Source: Bacillota bacterium
GTDB lineage: Bacteria; Bacillota; Clostridia; Christensenellales; Aristaeellaceae
Length of the DNA stretch: 64,000 nt
Reading direction: 5' to 3'
Assembly: GCA_023436585.1 (NCBI GenBank)
Contig: JAEZIN010000018.1
Span: forward strand, 124,001-188,000
Part shown: positions 61,859 through 64,000 of the stretch, one piece after another
Numbering within the stretch: position 1 is the first letter of the stretch
Layout: every line of letters starts with the position of its first letter
Notes under the pieces: generated by a model
What the model saw: the letters and a program-made list of their open reading frames with translations, nothing else
Database searches by the model: none
Told to the model about the DNA's origin: nothing
Made by a program: the position numbers and the translations under genes

Positions 61859-62062
61859 TCAAGCCTGGATCATGCCGTCCAGAAAGCGGGCGGCCACCAG
61901 AATACGGCCATCCTGCCTAAGGGCAACGACCCTTGGGCTTCCCTCCTGCTGGGGGGACTTGGGCGCACAGGTCCATTCAACCTGCTCGACCGAGATTCCC
62001 CGCTCGAGCAGTATTTTAAGAGCCGTGTTTAACTTAAGGCCCAATACATCCTCATGCATCAT
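61859..62062 (-). CDS. Small unrecognised protein between frr and uppS
   Basis: About 67 residues (MMHEDVLGLKLNTALKILLERG, then VEWTCAPKSPQQEG and RVVALRQDGRILVAARFLDG). The pattern of a helix followed by short beta strands is reminiscent of a single PASTA-like unit, but this is only a resemblance. Start uncertain: ATG 62062 lies 2 bases after the frr stop; a TTG at 62068 would overlap frr. The codon pattern and tight packing argue that it is real and translated with frr. Function unknown. Confidence 0.6.
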   Translation of the reverse strand: MMHEDVLGLKLNTALKILLERGISVEQVEWTCAPKSPQQEGSPRVVALRQDGRILVAARFLDGMIQA

Positions 62063-62064
62063 GG

Positions 62065-62622
62065 TCAAACAGCCATGATTTCCTTTTCTTTGTCGGCGCA
62101 GATCTTGTCCACGTCCTTGATGGCGGCATCGGTTGCCTTTTGCAGCTCATCCTCCGCCTTGCGCTCCTCATCCTCGGTGATGACGCTGTCTTTTTTCATT
62201 TTCTTCAAATGTTCCATGGCGTCGCGGCGGATGGAACGCACGGCCACCTTGGCCTCTTCCGCGCCTTTGCGGGCCACCTTGGTCAATTCCTTGCGGCGCT
62301 CCTCGTTGAGCTCCGGCACGGTCAGGCGGATAAGTTTGCCGTCATTGGTGGGGTTCAGCCCCAGATCGCTTTTCAGGATGGCCTTCTCCACCAGGGGGAT
62401 GGCCTTCTGATCCCAAACGGATATGGTCAGCAGCCTGGGCTCGGGGGAAGCAATGTTGGCCATCTGGGTCAGCGGCGTCTCCGTGCCATAATAGTCCACT
62501 TTGATTCTGTCCAGGATCTGCGGATTGGCCCGCCCCGCCCGCAGAGAGACCATTTCCCGCTGGTACACGGCGGCCGTCTTTTTCATCTTTTCCTTGGCGG
62601 CGTCAATGACTTCCTTATACAT
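62065..62622 (-). CDS. frr: Ribosome recycling factor
   Basis: Splits the post-termination ribosome with EF-G. 185 residues, exact family length, with VSLRAGRANPQILDRIKVDYYGTETPL and the C-terminal helix LNEERRKELTKVARKGAEEAKVAVRSIRRDAME. GGAGGG precedes ATG 62622. Between pyrH and the small unknown gene in the conserved tsf-pyrH-frr-uppS order. Confidence 0.97.
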   Translation of the reverse strand: MYKEVIDAAKEKMKKTAAVYQREMVSLRAGRANPQILDRIKVDYYGTETPLTQMANIASPEPRLLTISVWDQKAIPLVEKAILKSDLGLNPTNDGKLIRLTVPELNEERRKELTKVARKGAEEAKVAVRSIRRDAMEHLKKMKKDSVITEDEERKAEDELQKATDAAIKDVDKICADKEKEIMAV

Positions 62623-62738
62623 GGGATCACCCTCCATGCGAACATACTTGCTTTATCTATTGTAATCGGTTTGCGCGTATCTGGCAAGGGAAAATATGCA
62701 TGTTGAACCAATTGCTCATAGCACACGCGGAAATGTCG

Positions 62739-63452
62739 TTACGGATGCACGAATGTTCCCAGGTCGCCGCCCTCCAGCACCGCCAATATATTCTCCGGCT
62801 GAGAAAGCCCGAACAGGCGGACCATGGGCACATTGTTCTCCCGGCAAAGGGAGAAGGCGGCCGCATCCATCACCTTCAGGCCCATCTGCTGCGCCTTTTC
62901 ATAGGTGATGTCATGGATGAGCTTCGCGTCCGGCACCTTTTTGGGATCGGCGTCATACACGCCGTCGATGTTCTTGGCCATCAGAACGGCGTCGGCCTTC
63001 AGCTCAATGCCCCGCAAGACGACCGCCGTATCGGTGGAGAAGAAGGGGTTGCCCGTTCCGCAGGCAAAAAGCAGTACAGCCCCGGCCTCGAGCCTTTCCA
63101 GCGCCTGGGTGGTATTGTACCCCTGAGCGAACCTGTGCATGTCCACCGCGGAAAAAACATGGGCGTTCACACCAATGCGCGTCAGGGCATCCTGCATGCA
63201 CAGGCAATTGATGGCGGTGGCCAGCATGCCCATCTGGTCGGCAATCACCGGGTCCATCTGGGCGGTAGGGCCCTGGCGTCCGCGCCAGATGTTGCCGGCG
63301 CCGATAACAATGCCCACCTGAACGCCCATATCCTTGACCTTACGGATGACTTCGGCCACACGCGTAATATGATGATGGTCGAAAACGCCTTCTTCCCCGC
63401 CCAATGCCTCGCCGCTGAGCTTCAGCAGAATACGCTTGTAAACGGATGGCAT
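62739..63452 (-). CDS. pyrH: UMP kinase
   Basis: Phosphorylates UMP to UDP in pyrimidine synthesis; bacterial amino-acid-kinase-fold hexamer. 237 residues with LKLSGEALGGEEG, VGIVIGAGNIWRGRQG, and GTGNPFFSTDTAVVLRG. AAGGGGG precedes ATG 63452. The 116-base gap to frr shows no strong promoter. Confidence 0.97.
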   Translation of the reverse strand: MPSVYKRILLKLSGEALGGEEGVFDHHHITRVAEVIRKVKDMGVQVGIVIGAGNIWRGRQGPTAQMDPVIADQMGMLATAINCLCMQDALTRIGVNAHVFSAVDMHRFAQGYNTTQALERLEAGAVLLFACGTGNPFFSTDTAVVLRGIELKADAVLMAKNIDGVYDADPKKVPDAKLIHDITYEKAQQMGLKVMDAAAFSLCRENNVPMVRLFGLSQPENILAVLEGGDLGTFVHP

Positions 63453-63487
63453 ACCGTTTTTCCCCCTTGCAGTTTAAGTGTGCGCAT

Positions 63488-63527
63488 GAAAAAGGGAACA
63501 CACAAGCGGTTTCCTGCGCGTTCCCTT
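63488..63527 (-). terminator. Terminator/attenuator after tsf
   Basis: An 8-bp perfect stem (63492-63499 with 63520-63527) extended by five wobble-containing pairs, with a T-run on the minus strand. It lies 9 bases past the tsf stop and would partly uncouple rpsB-tsf from pyrH. Confidence 0.75.
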
Positions 63528-63536
63528 AGCGGTGCG

Positions 63537-64000
63537 TTACATTTTGCTGACCTGGGCGGCAATCTCCTGTGCGAAATTGTCTTCGCGCTTTTGAATGCCT
63601 TCGCCCCGCTCATACCTGGCAAAACGGCGGATGCTGATCTTTTCGCCGATGGCCACGGTGGCGTCGCTCACCAGATCCTTGATGGTCTTGTCGGGATCTT
63701 TCACGAAGGGCTGCTCCATAAGGCAGACTTCCTTGAAATACTTCTCGATGCGGCCTTCCACCATACGGTCAACGATCTTCTCGGGCTTGCCCTCGTTGAG
63801 CGCCTGGGCGCGGAAGATTTCCTTTTCCTTGTTCAGGGCATCCATAGGAACTTCTTCCTTGTTCACGTACAGGGGGTTGGCAGCGGCGATGTGCATCGCC
63901 ACGTCGTGGCAGAAGGTCTTGAACTGATCGGTCTTGGCGACGAAGTCAGTCTCGCAGTTGACTTCCACCAGAACGCCGATCTTGCCGCCCATATGGATAT
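63537..64000 (-). CDS. tsf: Elongation factor Ts (C-terminal part; gene runs off the window)
   Basis: Guanine-nucleotide exchange factor for EF-Tu. The last about 154 residues are present, including GVLVEVNCETDFVAKTDQF of the core domain and the EF-Ts dimerisation/C-terminal region ending EIAAQVSKM. The 5' end, with the N-terminal UBA-like module, lies beyond base 64000. The following genes are pyrH and frr, as expected. Confidence 0.95.
   Translation of the reverse strand, partial: IHMGGKIGVLVEVNCETDFVAKTDQFKTFCHDVAMHIAAANPLYVNKEEVPMDALNKEKEIFRAQALNEGKPEKIVDRMVEGRIEKYFKEVCLMEQPFVKDPDKTIKDLVSDATVAIGEKISIRRFARYERGEGIQKREDNFAQEIAAQVSKM

Overview
The window reads as a chromosomal segment of a moderately high-GC, endospore-forming anaerobe of the class Clostridia (Bacillota), plausibly a gut or plant-fibre degrader. 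The evidence for this is SpoVT and a SpoVB/MurJ-type flippase, PolC-type DNA polymerase III, RNase Y, a tRNA-Trp T-box, YesM/YesN-type two-component regulation and long-form HPF. The gene order recalls Bacillus/Clostridium (rimO-pgsA-cinA-recA-rny, spoVT-flippase-mazG-hup-rqcP, comEC-holA, tsf-pyrH-frr-uppS-cdsA-dxr-rseP-ispG-polC). The genus cannot be named from this sequence alone. No tRNA, rRNA, CRISPR array, prophage or insertion sequence was seen.

Bases 1-31900 are an accessory, carbohydrate-oriented region. A minus-strand cluster holds a nitroreductase, a NatA/NatB-like ABC exporter and a secreted multidomain GH10 xylanase. It is followed by a serine hydrolase, a MalT-like LuxR regulator and a three-gene module (small conserved protein, CPBP protease, 4-TM protein). 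Next comes a plus-strand sugar operon (L-fucose isomerase, GpsA-like dehydrogenase, second FucI-like isomerase) and a secreted SH3-repeat protein. After these are TrpB2 under a Trp T-box, a Gfo/Idh/MocA oxidoreductase with a TIM-barrel sugar isomerase divergent from an AraC regulator, and a frameshifted membrane protein. A complete oligosaccharide uptake locus closes the region: YesM kinase, YesN regulator, binding protein, two permeases and an intracellular GH5 hydrolase.

Bases 32000-64000 are mostly housekeeping. The order is rimO-pgsA-cinA-recA and rny, then ispDF, rqcP, hup, mazG, the flippase and spoVT on the minus strand. After these come hpf, a metallo-beta-lactamase hydrolase, comEC and holA on the plus strand, and finally a long minus-strand block from EF-Ts (cut by the window end) down to polC. 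Isoprenoid (ispDF, ispG, dxr, uppS), phospholipid (pgsA, cdsA) and translation/ribosome-recycling genes interlock there.

The less ordinary signals are mostly non-coding. They are a sigma-H-type promoter and structured leader before hpf, an ORF-less strongly promoted stretch before rny, three palindromic repeat elements (one splitting the cdsA-dxr operon), a promoter whose -10 lies in the loop of a terminator, and operator-like inverted repeats. Among genes, the fucose-isomerase operon with a GpsA-like dehydrogenase and no visible kinase or aldolase, the sugar-binding protein without a lipobox cysteine, and the single-base frameshift at 22436 deserve attention.
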